A stretch of DNA of 33,678 nt. Origin: DAIDKA01 sp035503515. GTDB lineage: Bacteria > Pseudomonadota > Gammaproteobacteria > Steroidobacterales > Steroidobacteraceae. The stretch spans positions 1 to 33,678 of the forward strand of contig DATJTJ010000020.1 of the NCBI GenBank assembly GCA_035503515.1, given 5' to 3'. Shown here piece by piece: positions 1-9,698 of the stretch. The notes under the pieces are model-generated. The model searched no databases. It had not been told where the DNA came from and was given only the letters and a program-made list of their open reading frames with translations. Position 1 is the first letter of the stretch, and every line of letters starts with the position of its first letter. The position numbers were made by a program, and so were the translations under genes.

Positions 1-41
1 GTCGCCGTAGGCCCAAAACCATCCGAAGGGAGGAAAGATTG

Positions 42-1368
42 ATGACGAGTCGAGGTCCGCGTACCGGTGGTGTCCGGCCCAAGCCTAGAAACCGCATTCA
101 GTTTGATTTCGTGCTCGACGGCGTCCGGTATCGGCCGACGATCCGGCGCTCGCCCACCGCACAGAATCTCCGCGCGGCTCGCGAGCGACGCTCCCGTATC
201 CGTCAACGCATCCGCGCCGGCACATTCCTGTTCGAAGAGGAGTTCCCTGAGTACCGGTTCCTCGGCAGAGTGATCGATCCGTCCCAAGTGCGCACCTGCG
301 ATAAGATCTTCGACCAGTTCATCGAACACTGCGAGTCGCGTTTCCGGCGTGATGATCTTGCCTGGGCGACGGTCTCCGGCTACCGGCGCGTACTAAACGC
401 CCTGTGGCGGCCGCGGATCGGCACCCTGCCCTTCCTGCGCGTCGACTACATAACGTTGGCGCGCGCGGCCGACAATTACCGATGCAGCCGCAAGACCTAT
501 AACAACGCCATCAGCGTCCTGCGTAGGGCATTTGAATTTGCGTATCGCAACCACCCGCATCACATCAACCCGGCACGAGGTCTTCGCAGCTGTCGAATGG
601 CGCGCAAGGATCGGATTCGTCCGGATCCGTTTCGGATCGACGAGGCCGAGACGTTGATCGCTGCGATTCGCGAAGACTGGGGTGAAGCCCGGGCCAACTA
701 CGACGAGTTCCGGTTCTTCACGGGGCTTCGTCCTTCGGAACAAATCGCACTCACGATGTCGGACTTCGATGCGGAGCGCGGCACGCTGCGTGTCAACAAG
801 GCCCGCGTCGCGGGAATCGATCGCGCCACCACGAAGACCGGCATGCACCGGATCTTTGAATTGTGCCCGCGGGCGGTGACGGTGCTGCGTCGACAGCTTG
901 CGATGCGTGAACGATTTGAACGCGAGGGGCGCATTCGCCATCCGTACATCTTTTTCGCAGACGATGGCTCACCGCTGTTCTCGATCAAGGAGCCCGGCCG
1001 CCGCTGGGCGAAGTCGCTGGCGCGTTTACCCATCCGCCCGCGCCGTCCCTATTGCGCGCCATTCCTGCGTCAGCTGGAACCTCATGCTCGGCAAGAACCC
1101 ACTGTGGGTGGCGCGGCAGCACGGGCATACCGTGCGGACTATGCTCGAGGTCTACGCCGCGTGGGCCGATGGCGCCGTCGAATCAGACGTGTCGGCGATT
1201 CGGCGCTCAATGGGACTTTCCGGAAGCAGTGAGCCAAGCCGGCGCCAAGGATGGTTCCGGCGACTCGTGCAGCGATGGCTTCCGAGGTCCCGGACCGATA
1301 GGCCGCTGCCGGCGGCGTTCAGCGTTTGGCACGGGATTTGGCACCAGGAACGCGGCGCCTGCACCTAA
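42..1368 (+). pseudogene. Tyrosine recombinase (phage/island integrase), frameshifted
   Basis: Site-specific recombinase of the phage integrase family. The N-terminal part resembles the Arm DNA-binding (DUF3596-type) domain, followed by a SAM-like core-binding domain and the catalytic domain. Box I arginine is seen in FFTGLRPSEQ and a catalytic-type lysine in TKTGMHR. The reading frame from 42 then breaks at about 1052: its own continuation is nonsense. The frame one base over gives ARHSCVSW, NPLWVARQHGHT and the tyrosine region MLEVYAAW, ending at 1368. Dropping one T at 1052/1053 restores PYARHSCVSW, so a single-base insertion explains the break. The restored protein would be about 442 aa. 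The ATG at 42 has a GGAGG 8 bases upstream and is preferred to the TTG at 39. The 3' end faces a tRNA-Ser 3' end, the usual position for a tRNA-targeting integrase. A sequencing error cannot be excluded. Confidence 0.85.
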
Positions 1369-1394
1369 GCCCATGAGATCAATCGGGAAAGAAC

Positions 1395-1485
1395 TGGCGG
1401 AGAGAGAGGGATTCGAACCCTCGAAGGGCTTTTGACCCTTACACCCTTAGCAGGGGTGCGCCTTCGACCACTCGGCCATCTCTCC
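1395..1485 (-). tRNA. tRNA-Ser (anticodon GCU)
   Basis: The minus strand folds as a class II tRNA. The acceptor stem GGAGAGA pairs with TCTCTCC, with discriminator G and an encoded CCA (TGG at 1395-1397 on plus). The anticodon stem CACCC/GGGTG holds a loop with GCT, the variable arm is long (GTAAGGGTCAAAAGCCCTTC region), and the T-loop is GGTTCGAATCC. A tRNA-Ser(GCU) directly after csrA matches the order in other gammaproteobacteria. Its 3' end abuts the broken integrase gene, so it is the probable attachment site of that element. Confidence 0.95.
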
Positions 1486-1532
1486 GCGGACGGGATATGC
1501 CAACCAGATCAAGGAGTTACAGGTTAGCTGGC

Positions 1533-1548
1533 GTCCCCTGGCGGGGAC
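1533..1548. other. Perfect 6-bp hairpin in the csrA/tRNA-Ser spacer
   Basis: GTCCCC and GGGGAC flank a 4-base loop, 48 bases upstream of the tRNA 5' end. No T-run follows on either strand, so it is not a typical terminator. A precursor-tRNA processing or leader structure is possible but unproven. Confidence 0.3.
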
Positions 1549-1575
1549 TGGGCGCCATGATACTGGCGGGGGGAA

Positions 1576-1595
1576 CGCAGGTAAAGGCGCCTGCG
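1576..1595 (-). terminator. Hairpin just after csrA, weak terminator candidate
   Basis: CGCAGG and CCTGCG are separated by 8 bases, starting 16 bases past the csrA stop codon. In the csrA direction only two T residues follow, so intrinsic termination would be weak; it may instead protect the 3' end of the mRNA. Confidence 0.25.
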
Positions 1596-1610
1596 CGGCA
1601 GCGGCCGGGT

Positions 1611-1844
1611 CTAGAGGGTGGCCTGGGTCCGTTCTTCGGCGGCGACTTTCGGTTCCGAGGACGGGGCGACCTCATCGTGCTCTTCGCGCTTGATTCGGTC
1701 GAAGATTTCTTCCCGATGCACGGCCACCGTTCGGGGCGCGGTGATGCCCATGCGAACCTGGTTGCCCTTCACTCCCAGCACGACGACGGTGACCTCCTCT
1801 CCGATCATGACCGTCTCGCCAACGCGTCTCGTCAGAATCAACAT
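1611..1844 (-). CDS. csrA: Carbon storage regulator CsrA (RNA-binding)
   Basis: Small dimeric RNA-binding global regulator that binds GGA motifs in mRNA leaders and alters translation or stability. The 77-aa product begins MLILTRRVGE and keeps the RNA-contacting elements Leu4 and Arg44 (in VHREEI). It carries a longer acidic tail than the 61-aa E. coli protein. The ATG at 1844 is chosen because the family start aligns there and a GGAGGTG ribosome site sits just upstream; an upstream in-frame ATG at 1874 would add 10 atypical residues. The ribosome site lies in ATGGAGG, which contains an ANGGA motif, so autoregulation is plausible as in E. coli. It sits downstream of alaS and upstream of tRNA-Ser, the conserved arrangement. 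Confidence 0.96.
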   Translation of the reverse strand: MLILTRRVGETVMIGEEVTVVVLGVKGNQVRMGITAPRTVAVHREEIFDRIKREEHDEVAPSSEPKVAAEERTQATL

Positions 1845-1921
1845 GTCGCACCTCCATGCCCCCTGCGCCAGCACCGATCCGCATCCGGAGTATGGGCTCA
1901 GCGCAGATCCTCACGCTTGAA

Positions 1922-1951
1922 TCTATAGCGTGACAGAGACGAAACAATCAG
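1922..1951 (-). promoter_or_regulatory. Candidate sigma70 promoter of csrA
   Basis: TATAGA (1927-1922) is preceded by an 18-base spacer and CTGATT (1951-1946), about 77 bases upstream of the csrA ATG. The -35 matches only half of the consensus. The 1845-2122 spacer otherwise holds only the hairpin at 2023-2040. Confidence 0.35.
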
Positions 1952-2022
1952 AGAAACCCTGAATCTGCAAAAATTAGGCAACATTGGGGGGCTCGGTTTT
2001 CTTTGAAATCTATTTGAAACAA

Positions 2023-2040
2023 ACACCTGAGCCCGGGTGT
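2023..2040 (-). terminator. Candidate terminator after alaS
   Basis: Read on minus, ACACC and GGTGT form a stem extended by a partly mismatched inner pair, followed by TTTGTTT. It lies about 80 bases after the alaS stop. The stem is short, so the call is tentative. Confidence 0.35.
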
Positions 2041-2122
2041 CTGCCGGGGCAGGGAGCCAGCGGGAGACATTCCCGATGGGAGCGCTCCCTTGCGTTTGCC
2101 GAAGCGACGATTGCCCGAAAAT

Positions 2123-4740
<2,618 letters not shown>

Positions 4741-4744
<4 letters not shown>

Positions 4745-5238
4745 GATAGATCTTCCGACTCGAAATCTGGGCCCAGGGCCGACCGGATATGATCCGATGA
4801 AAAGCCCCGGTACTGCAAAAACCGACCCTGCCGCGCTTTCTCCGGCCAGGAGACCGGGAGCGTGCGGCCGAACCTGCGGTTCCGGACCTCCCGGGCCAGC
4901 GCCGCCCAGTCAGGCCCTGCGGCGAGGGCGGCCTCGACCTGCGCCGGCGCCACCCCCCGGGTGCCGAGGTCCAGGGCGATCCGGCGGGGGCCCTGCCCCC
5001 GCTGGGCATGATAAGCCACGTAGTGGCCCGCGAAGCGGGCGTCATCGAGGACGCGCTCGGCCTTGAGGTCTGCGATGACGGCCGCCACGGCCTGCGCGTC
5101 ATAGCCACCCTGCTGCAGCCTTGCGGCCAGCTCGCCGCAGGCAAAGTCGCGCCGGGCGAGCAGCGCCACCGCCGCCCGGCGGGCGTCAGGCCGGGGGGAA
5201 GGCTCGCCGGCTGAACCCGCCTTCGGGCGGCGTCCCAT
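4741..5238 (-). CDS. recX: RecA regulatory protein RecX
   Basis: RecX binds RecA filaments and limits their extension and recombinase activity. The 165-aa protein has the family's helical three-repeat architecture, seen in ALLARRDFACGELAARL, VLDDARFAGHYVAYHA with RGQGPRRIALDL, and the final repeat RQGRFLQYRGFSSDHI. The N-terminal 18 residues are polar and weakly conserved. It starts 20 bases after the recA stop and overlaps alaS by 4 bases, so it is almost certainly co-transcribed with recA. No strong ribosome site precedes its ATG, which would keep its level below RecA. Confidence 0.94.
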
Positions 5239-5258
5239 ACCGGCGCGGGCGCGGCCGC

Positions 5259-6290
5259 TCAGGCCGTGGCCTGGTCACCACCGGCGCGGCTGCCTTGCTT
5301 GGCCGGCAGCAGCTTCAGCCGGACCTGTTCCTCGATTTCCCGGGCGATTTCCGGGTGCTGCTGCAGGAAGGTGCGGACGTTGTCCTTGCCCTGGCCGATG
5401 CGCTCGCCCTTGTAGCTGTACCAGGCGCCGGACTTGTCGATGATCCCCTGCTGGCTGCCGAGTTCGATGATCTCCCCCTCACGGGAGATGCCGACCCCGT
5501 ACATGATCTCGAATTCGGCCTCGCGGAACGGCGGCGAGACCTTGTTCTTGACCACCTTGACGCGGGTCATGTTGCCGACCACTTCCTCGCCATTCTTGAT
5601 GGCACCGATGCGGCGGATGTCCAGCCGCACCGAGGCGTAGAACTTCAGCGCATTGCCGCCGGTGGTGGTCTCGGGACTGCCGAACATCACCCCGATCTTC
5701 ATGCGGATCTGGTTGATGAAGATCACCATGGTGTTGGAGCGCTTGATATTGCCGGTGAGCTTGCGCAGCGCCTGGGACATCAGCCGGGCATGCAGGCCGA
5801 CCTGCATCTCGCCCATCTCGCCTTCGATTTCCGCCTTCGGGGTCAGCGCGGCGACCGAGTCCACGACCACCACGTCCACGGCCCCCGAGCGCACCAGCAT
5901 GTCGGTGATTTCCAGAGCCTGCTCGCCGGTGTCCGGCTGGGACACCAGCAGGTCACCGATATTGACGCCGAGTTTCTCGGCATAGGAAGGATCCAGTGCG
6001 TGTTCGGCGTCCACGAACGCGGCGGTGCCGCCGGCGCGCTGCACCTCGGCGACGACCTGCAGCGTGAGAGTGGTCTTGCCGGAGGATTCCGGCCCGAACA
6101 CTTCCACCACGCGACCGCGCGGCAGTCCGCCGATCCCCAAGGCGATGTCCAGACCGAGTGAACCGGTGGAGACGGCCTCGACGTCCCAGATGGCGGGGGC
6201 ATCGCCCAGCCGCATGACCGACCCCTTGCCAAACTGCTTCTCGATTTGTCCGAGGGCGGCGGCAAGCGCCTTCTTGCGGTTCTCTTCCAT
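5259..6290 (-). CDS. recA: Recombinase RecA
   Basis: DNA-dependent ATPase that forms filaments on single-stranded DNA, carries out strand exchange and triggers LexA self-cleavage in the SOS response. The 343-aa protein is nearly canonical. Walker A GPESSGKT is at residues 66-73, Walker B-like VVVVDSVAAL follows, with DNA-binding loop elements GEMGEMQVGLHARLMSQALRK-like and the conserved INQIRMKIGVMFG segment. The C-terminal tail is short and less acidic than in E. coli. An independent promoter is expected in the 186-base gap after cinA, where a GATAAT -10 and a 37-base inverted repeat are found. recX follows directly. Confidence 0.99.
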   Translation of the reverse strand: MEENRKKALAAALGQIEKQFGKGSVMRLGDAPAIWDVEAVSTGSLGLDIALGIGGLPRGRVVEVFGPESSGKTTLTLQVVAEVQRAGGTAAFVDAEHALDPSYAEKLGVNIGDLLVSQPDTGEQALEITDMLVRSGAVDVVVVDSVAALTPKAEIEGEMGEMQVGLHARLMSQALRKLTGNIKRSNTMVIFINQIRMKIGVMFGSPETTTGGNALKFYASVRLDIRRIGAIKNGEEVVGNMTRVKVVKNKVSPPFREAEFEIMYGVGISREGEIIELGSQQGIIDKSGAWYSYKGERIGQGKDNVRTFLQQHPEIAREIEEQVRLKLLPAKQGSRAGGDQATA

Positions 6291-6323
6291 GCGTGCGGTG
6301 TCCGGTGGTGTGGTGATCGAGGA

Positions 6324-6329
6324 ATTATC
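6324..6329 (-). promoter_or_regulatory. Candidate -10 element of recA promoter
   Basis: GATAAT on minus, 33 bases upstream of the recA ATG, matches TATAAT at 5 of 6 positions. No good -35 box is visible at 16-18 bases, as expected if the promoter depends on other contacts or is regulated. Confidence 0.4.
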
Positions 6330-6358
6330 TCACATCGATCGCGCCACGGGAGCCGCAT

Positions 6359-6381
6359 AAGCGCAGCGAACGGCGCTTTTT
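6359..6381 (+). terminator. Hairpin with T-run between cinA and recA
   Basis: AAGCGC and GCGCTT with an 8-base loop, followed on plus by TTTG. It is terminator-shaped only on the plus strand, where no gene ends; on minus no T-run follows. It may block antisense transcription out of the recA region, or be fortuitous. Confidence 0.25.
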
Positions 6382-6399
6382 GCATGAAGTTTTCCGAAG

Positions 6400-6436
6400 G
6401 TCACACAGTAGTCGCGCGACGGTACCACTGTATGAC
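6400..6436. promoter_or_regulatory. 37-bp inverted repeat upstream of recA, possible SOS operator
   Basis: Arms GTCACACAGTA (6400-6410) and CACTGTATGAC (6426-6436) match at 9 of 11 positions as inverted copies around a 15-base spacer. Each arm contains CTGT, the LexA half-site core. The E. coli spacing CTG-N10-CAG is not met (the nearest is N11), so assignment to LexA is tentative. It lies 110-146 bases before the recA start. Confidence 0.35.
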
Positions 6437-6476
6437 GGGCCCAGCAGAGAAGGGCGGCGCGGACGCCACCCATGAG

Positions 6477-6998
6477 TCATTCTTCCGGCGCTGCGTGTTG
6501 CAGTATCAACTGCAGCGCGAAGGCGACGGACTGGCGGCGCACGGCGTCGCGACCGCCGCCGAAGAGCCTGCAGGCGGCGTGGCTGCGCACGCCGCGGCGC
6601 CGGTGCGCCACGCCGAACCACACCGTACCCACCGGTTTTTCGGGCGTGCCGCCCTCCGGACCCGCAATGCCGCTGATGGCAATGCTCAGATCGGCGCCAC
6701 TGCGGCGCTGCGCGCCGCGGGCCATCGCCAGCACCGTGGCCTGGCTCACGGCGCCGTGCCGGCGCAGCGTGGCCGCGGGAACATCGAGGTCGCGCATCTT
6801 GGCGCCGTTGGAATAGACGACGTAGCCCGATTCGACCCAGCGCGAGCTGCCGGGAACATCGGTCAGGGCCTTGGTCACCCACCCTGCGGTGCAGGATTCG
6901 GCGGTGACGACGCGCAGGTCCCGCGCCAGCAGGGCGCTGCCGACCCGTCGTGCCCGGCGACGCAGGGCGAGGTCGGAAGGTCCCGGGGGACGACGCAT
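6477..6998 (-). CDS. pncC: CinA C-terminal-type protein / NMN amidohydrolase PncC
   Basis: Predicted nicotinamide-nucleotide amidase that converts NMN to nicotinate mononucleotide in NAD recycling. The 173-aa protein is a single CinA C-terminal domain; the N-terminal molybdopterin-like CinA domain is absent, as in many proteobacteria. Family motifs AESCTAGWV, GAVSQATVLAMA and SGIAGPEGGTPEKPVG are all present. The ATG at 6998 shares its A with the TGA of the upstream metallo-beta-lactamase-fold gene, so it is translationally coupled to that cassette; a GTG at 7001 is a weaker alternative. It lies before recA, the conserved cinA-recA order. The link to the exported cassette is probably transcriptional rather than functional. 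Confidence 0.92.
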   Translation of the reverse strand: MRRPPGPSDLALRRRARRVGSALLARDLRVVTAESCTAGWVTKALTDVPGSSRWVESGYVVYSNGAKMRDLDVPAATLRRHGAVSQATVLAMARGAQRRSGADLSIAISGIAGPEGGTPEKPVGTVWFGVAHRRRGVRSHAACRLFGGGRDAVRRQSVAFALQLILQHAAPEE

Positions 6999-7936
6999 CA
7001 CACGGGCAGCGTGGCCAGCTGCAGGCTGCGGTAGGCGAAATCCAGGAACTGCGCGGGGTCCCCGTACTGCGCCTCGTGGTCCTTCAGCGGATGCGCATCG
7101 ACCACATCCTGCGGACCGAACCCCTTGTTGAACATGATGAAGAACTGCTTGAACAGCGCCCAGTACATGTCCTTCTGCCGGGCGACGTCGGCGCCGGTGA
7201 GCGTCGGGCCGTTGGCCGGCACGATGATGGTATCGGGCTTGGCCACCTCGGCCAGGATTTCGTAGGAGCGCACGAAGCCGTGCATGAACCCGCCGTTGAG
7301 ATAATCGATCAGCGGCCAGTGATCCGCCGCGGCCGGCCCGCCGGCCGCGATCACGTTGTGCTTCGGGAAATGGATGAAGAGGTCGCCGTTGGTATGCGCC
7401 CCCGGCAGGTAACGGTAGTCGACCTGTTCGTCGGCGAACGTCAGCGAGCCTGTGTTGTAGGTGGTCCTGGTGGGGATCGCCTTCGGCGGCAGCGGACCGT
7501 AGAAGCCCTCGTAGAGGGCCGAACGCTCCTTGCGCGTGAGCGCCAGCCTGCTGACTTCGTGCGAGATGATCGTCGCGCCGGACTTGCCGATGGTCTCGTT
7601 CGAGCCGGTCTGCTCGGGGTGCCAGTGGGTGTTGATCAGCGTGCGCACCCGGCGGGTCTTGAGGTTCTCCGCCACCACCTTCAGCAGCACCGCCGAATTG
7701 AGCGCGAGGCCGCCATCGACGAGCAGCGCGCCGTCCGGCCCGGTGAGGCCCACGACATTGCAGCCGGCGCCGGAAAACACGGCCAGTCCGTTCACGTCCC
7801 TGACCGTGATGTCATGGGCCTTGACCGCCTTGGGAGCGTCGGCGGCGGATCCAAGCTTGGGCAGGGCGGCCAGCAGCGAGGCAGCAGAAAGAGCCTGCGC
7901 TGCGTCGCGCAGGAACAGGCGACGGGAAATAGACAT
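6998..7936 (-). CDS. Exported metallo-beta-lactamase-fold protein with degenerate active site
   Basis: The 312-aa protein has a Tat-type signal (SRRLFLR at residues 4-10, then a hydrophobic stretch to about 30) and a metallo-beta-lactamase fold. The fold is recognisable from LLVDGG (71-76), LINTHWHPEQTGSN (100-113) and YLPGAHTNGDLFIHFP (177-191). The usual HxHxDH is HWHPEQ (104-109), so Asp and the third His are replaced. His181 is kept. The second-site Asp expected near the VIAAGG segment (195-200) is Gly, and the usual PGHG appears as PANG (240-243). Two-zinc hydrolase activity of the normal kind is therefore doubtful; a one-metal, binding or structural role is possible. The ATG directly follows the TAG of the ankyrin gene. 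It is the last gene of the exported cassette, and its function is unknown. Confidence 0.85.
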   Translation of the reverse strand: MSISRRLFLRDAAQALSAASLLAALPKLGSAADAPKAVKAHDITVRDVNGLAVFSGAGCNVVGLTGPDGALLVDGGLALNSAVLLKVVAENLKTRRVRTLINTHWHPEQTGSNETIGKSGATIISHEVSRLALTRKERSALYEGFYGPLPPKAIPTRTTYNTGSLTFADEQVDYRYLPGAHTNGDLFIHFPKHNVIAAGGPAAADHWPLIDYLNGGFMHGFVRSYEILAEVAKPDTIIVPANGPTLTGADVARQKDMYWALFKQFFIMFNKGFGPQDVVDAHPLKDHEAQYGDPAQFLDFAYRSLQLATLPV

Positions 7937-9697
7937 CTACGGTCCTACTGGGTCGACGGGCCAGATCACGGCATCGTAGACGACCGTGCCGATGGGAGGG
8001 CTCTGCGGCGGCCAGTCCGGGGTCTGGGCGAGCTCCACGGTGGCGCCGCCGTTGCGCAGGATGTCCGCCAGGTCCTTGCGCGGCCGGGCCCGCATCTGCA
8101 GGAACGGCACGTAGCCGCGCGCCATGGCGTAGTCCAGGGCGGTGAGGCCATCCTCGTCCTTGAGGTTCACATCGATACCCAGTTTGATGAGCGCCGCCAT
8201 CACTTCCTTGTTGCCGGAGCGTACCGCGTAGTGCAGCGCCGAGCCGCCCCGCGTGCGTTGCAGGAAGTGGCGCTTGGACATCAGGTTGATGTCCGCCCCA
8301 TTGGCCACCAGGTAACTGATGAGCTCGACGGTCGGGTTGACGTGCGCCGGCGCCGGGGGATGCGGACCGGCAACCACCAGGCCCGGGCCCATCCTGTCCG
8401 AAGGACCGCTGCGCAGCCCGGGAGGCGCAGCGCCCGCCGGGGCACTGCTGGCGGTGGTCCCTGCGGCGGCGCCGCCGGGGCGGGCTCGCGAACCGCCGCG
8501 CACGGCGGGAGGAATCTCTCCGGCGGCTCCGGCCGCCGGCTCGGGCGCCACGTCGCCGCGCTGCGGCCCGGGATTGCCGGTGCCCCCGCTGCGCGAGCCC
8601 ACGGCGAGGATGACCGGGCCCTGGCCGTCAGCGGTCGCCAGCTTGATATTGGCGCCATGGGCCAGCAGCAGCTTCACGACATCGAGGTCACCGCTGGCGC
8701 AGGCCATCAGGAACGGGGTGGTGCCCCGGCCCGTCTGGCTGCCGAAGCCGACACCGGCACCGAAGCCGCCGCGGGAGGCGGGCGGTTTGAAATAGGTCTG
8801 CTGGTTGGGGTTGGCGCCACGCTCGACCAGCAGCTGTACGACCTCGCGTCCCGTCGCCTTGTTCGGCCGGTCCTCATCCAGCGGATTGCCGTTGCCGCTC
8901 CTGCGCATATCGCCGATGGCCACGTGCAGGGGCGACTGGCCGTAGATGTCCCACTCGTTCACGTCGGCGCCGGCCTCGATGAGGCGCTTGGCGATGTCCC
9001 AGTTGCCATTCATCATGGCGATGGAGATCGGCGCCATGCCCGAGGGATCGGGCAGGTCGACATCGACCTTGTGCTTCAGCAGCACCTCGACGCAGGCGCC
9101 GCAGTTCTCGCGGGCCGCGTACAGCAGCGGCGTGAAGCCGCCGCGGTCCAGGAATTTGGCACGGCTCTCGGCCGTCGCCACGCGCTGGTAGTCACGGATC
9201 GCCGAGCGTGCATTCACGTTGGCGCCCCGGGACGCCAGCAGCTCGACCACGTCCGGGTGGCGGCGTGCCACCGCCCACATGAGCGGCGTCTGGCCGCCGA
9301 AGCTTTCGCGTGGATCCACTTCGGCCCCGGCGCCGAGCAGCAGTTTGGCGGCCTCGACGTTGCCGGATCGGGCCACCAGGTGCAGCGCCGTCTCGCCGTC
9401 GGGATTGGGCGAATTGGGGTCGGCCCCGGCCTTGAGCAGCAGACGGATGAGTTCGGTGTTGGAGGCGTCGGCGGCCAGCTGCATGGCACTGACGCCATAG
9501 GCGTTCATGGCCTTCACGTTGGCGCCCGCCGCCAGCAGCTTCTTCGCCTGCTCGACGTCGCCCTTGAAGACCGCCCATTCCAAGGGCGTGCTGCCATCGG
9601 GCCGGACGTCGGTCGCCGCAGGAGCGGCGAGACCCGCGGCGCCGTAGAGGACGCCGGCGACGGCCAGGGCAACGAGGTGGGCGCCGACGTGTTTCAT
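7937..9697 (-). CDS. Secreted ankyrin-repeat protein
   Basis: A 586-aa protein with a Sec signal peptide (hydrophobic to about residue 25, AAPAA cleavage-like region). About ten to twelve ankyrin repeats follow, recognisable by TPLxWA...LLxxGANV units such as DGSTPLEWAV, DGETALHLVA, GGQTPLMWAV, GGFTPLLYAA, YGQSPLHVAI, RGTTPFLMAC, GGSALHYAV and DGLTALDYAM. Between roughly residues 390 and 470 the repeats are broken by a low-complexity Pro/Ala/Gly-rich insert. A C-terminal tail of about 40 residues rich in proline follows the last repeat. Ankyrin stacks bind proteins, so it may act as the periplasmic scaffold for the products of its neighbours. It is separated from the DUF1552 gene by one base and from the next gene by none. 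The partner is unknown. Confidence 0.9.
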   Translation of the reverse strand: MKHVGAHLVALAVAGVLYGAAGLAAPAATDVRPDGSTPLEWAVFKGDVEQAKKLLAAGANVKAMNAYGVSAMQLAADASNTELIRLLLKAGADPNSPNPDGETALHLVARSGNVEAAKLLLGAGAEVDPRESFGGQTPLMWAVARRHPDVVELLASRGANVNARSAIRDYQRVATAESRAKFLDRGGFTPLLYAARENCGACVEVLLKHKVDVDLPDPSGMAPISIAMMNGNWDIAKRLIEAGADVNEWDIYGQSPLHVAIGDMRRSGNGNPLDEDRPNKATGREVVQLLVERGANPNQQTYFKPPASRGGFGAGVGFGSQTGRGTTPFLMACASGDLDVVKLLLAHGANIKLATADGQGPVILAVGSRSGGTGNPGPQRGDVAPEPAAGAAGEIPPAVRGGSRARPGGAAAGTTASSAPAGAAPPGLRSGPSDRMGPGLVVAGPHPPAPAHVNPTVELISYLVANGADINLMSKRHFLQRTRGGSALHYAVRSGNKEVMAALIKLGIDVNLKDEDGLTALDYAMARGYVPFLQMRARPRKDLADILRNGGATVELAQTPDWPPQSPPIGTVVYDAVIWPVDPVGP

Positions 9698-9698
9698 G

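Noticed and set aside
1052..1435. Open frame running from the integrase end into the tRNA-Ser gene
   Set aside because: Its AEREGFEPS ending is the familiar translation of a tRNA-Ser/Leu 3' half, not a protein.
6418..6446. Canonical E. coli LexA box upstream of recA
   Set aside because: CTG and CAG occur but 11 bases apart rather than 10, so only a tentative inverted-repeat site is reported.
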